Source of the DNA: Alphaproteobacteria bacterium
GTDB lineage: Bacteria; Pseudomonadota; Alphaproteobacteria; Micavibrionales; UBA2020
Assembly (NCBI GenBank): GCA_029266795.1
Contig: JAQSWE010000010.1
Coordinates: 1 to 20,027 of the forward strand
Length of the DNA stretch: 20,027 bases
Direction of reading: 5' to 3'
In this document: one piece after another, positions 19,462-20,027 of the stretch
Layout of the letters: every line of letters starts with the position of its first letter
How positions within the stretch are numbered: the first letter of the stretch is position 1
Program-made: the position numbers and the translations under genes
The notes under the pieces: generated by a model
Seen by the model: only the letters and a program-made list of their open reading frames with translations
What the model was told of the DNA's origin: nothing
Database searches by the model: none

Positions 19462-20027
19462 TCACGGCTTGGGCGCAGGCGGCGGGGCAACCTTGCCGCG
19501 CGCGGCCAGATGGTCTTCGATGATCTTCGCGCACATGCCCTGCCCGTTTTCACGCGCCCAGCGCAGCGCAAGGCCGCCATCGTTCGGGATTTTCGCGCCG
19601 CGTTTCAGCAGGAATTCCAGCACGCGCGTATGGCCGTAAGCGGCGGCCACATTGACCATCGCGCCGTTGCGGGCGTGGATATCGCCGCCCGCATCGACCA
19701 GAACTTCGGCCACGTTTTTCTGCCCGTAGCGGCAGGCGGTATAGAGCGCGTCATTGTCGTTGATGGTGACGATCGCGCCTGCGCGGATCAGCTGGCGCGC
19801 GACATGTTCGTTGCCGGTCTGCGCTGCCACTTTCAGCGGCTCGCCATAGCGGGCGTTGACATCGGCACCGCCGTCGATCAGCAATTCCATCATGCGCGTG
19901 TTGCGCAAACCGGCGGCGATAATGATCGCCTTTTCCTGCTGCGCGTGAAGGTTGGCACCCTGCTGCATCAGGTATTTGGCGACGTCGCGCTGGCCGTTGG
20001 CGACCGCGATGTGCAGCGCCACGCCCT
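19462..20027 (-). CDS. Ankyrin-repeat protein (5' end beyond window)
   Basis: The first 188 codons visible belong to a longer gene: the frame is open through the right edge, and the GTG at 20022 falls within a repeat (GVALHIAVANGQRDVAKYLMQQGANLH), so it is not the start. Six repeats follow with good consensus: EKAIIIAAGLRNTRMMELLIDGGADVN, GEPLKVAAQTGNEHVARQLIRAGAIV, DNDALYTACRYGQKNVAEVLVDAGGDIH, NGAMVNVAAAYGHTRVLEFLLKRGAKI and a final GGLALRWARENGQGMCAKIIEDHL. The tail is Ala/Pro-rich and ends before the next gene seven bases away. It is the first gene seen of the three-gene minus-strand operon. The N-terminus, which might carry a signal or another domain, cannot be judged. Confidence 0.9.
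   Translation of the reverse strand, partial: GVALHIAVANGQRDVAKYLMQQGANLHAQQEKAIIIAAGLRNTRMMELLIDGGADVNARYGEPLKVAAQTGNEHVARQLIRAGAIVTINDNDALYTACRYGQKNVAEVLVDAGGDIHARNGAMVNVAAAYGHTRVLEFLLKRGAKIPNDGGLALRWARENGQGMCAKIIEDHLAARGKVAPPPAPKP

Noticed and set aside
1..20027. CRISPR arrays, tRNA or rRNA genes, insertion sequences, integrase
   Set aside because: I saw no regularly spaced direct repeats, no cloverleaf-like sequences with conserved T-loop, no transposase or recombinase motifs and no terminal inverted repeats.

Overview
The window looks like a chromosome segment of a free-living alphaproteobacterium of fairly high GC. The grounds are the GTA/siphophage-type tail genes, an alphaproteobacterial-style Rz1 lipoprotein, a CHASE3-GGDEF signalling protein and GC-biased codon use. 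The abundance of ankyrin and Sel1 repeat proteins might fit a Micavibrio- or Rhodospirillales-like lineage. That placement is a guess: no rRNA, tRNA or ribosomal protein gene is present to anchor it.

Layout. (1) 1-743 (-): a secreted Sel1-repeat protein cut by the window edge. (2) 823-10804 (+): one collinear phage-tail and lysis module. In order it holds a tail terminator (DUF3168), major tail protein, GTA gp10-type chaperone, a second small chaperone, a 98-residue tape-measure-like protein, a 116-residue tail protein, DUF1833, a small extra gene with its own leader and terminator, an NlpC/P60 peptidase, a 1344-residue tail-tip protein, a 440-residue fibre, a small coiled-coil membrane protein, a PRD1-P5-like lysozyme, a holin candidate and an overlapping Rz/Rz1 spanin pair. 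(3) 10808-20027: host-type genes, namely an M48 membrane protease, a CHASE3-GAF-GGDEF diguanylate cyclase, a TetR regulator, two small proteins of unknown role, and six ankyrin-type genes (five on the minus strand).

The most striking point is that the tail genes start directly next to an unrelated minus-strand gene. There is no terminase, portal, protease, capsid or integrase in the window, yet every tail gene is an intact, closely packed reading frame and a full lysis set follows. This is the architecture of a flexible (F-type) tailocin or of a gene transfer agent split over several loci. The tape-measure protein, however, is so short that a tail of normal length could not be built from it. 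The product may be a stubby tail-tip particle, or the module may be a young relic in which only the tape measure has collapsed.

How the genes would work together (inference): chaperones, tube and tip proteins assemble a tube; the NlpC/P60 protein, tip protein and fibre recognise and locally open a target envelope; lysozyme, holin and Rz/Rz1 lyse the producer to release particles. The ankyrin genes form a second theme. Three of them lie tail-to-tail against the 3' end of a plus-strand unit with almost no spacer, and the last three form a minus-strand operon running off the right edge.
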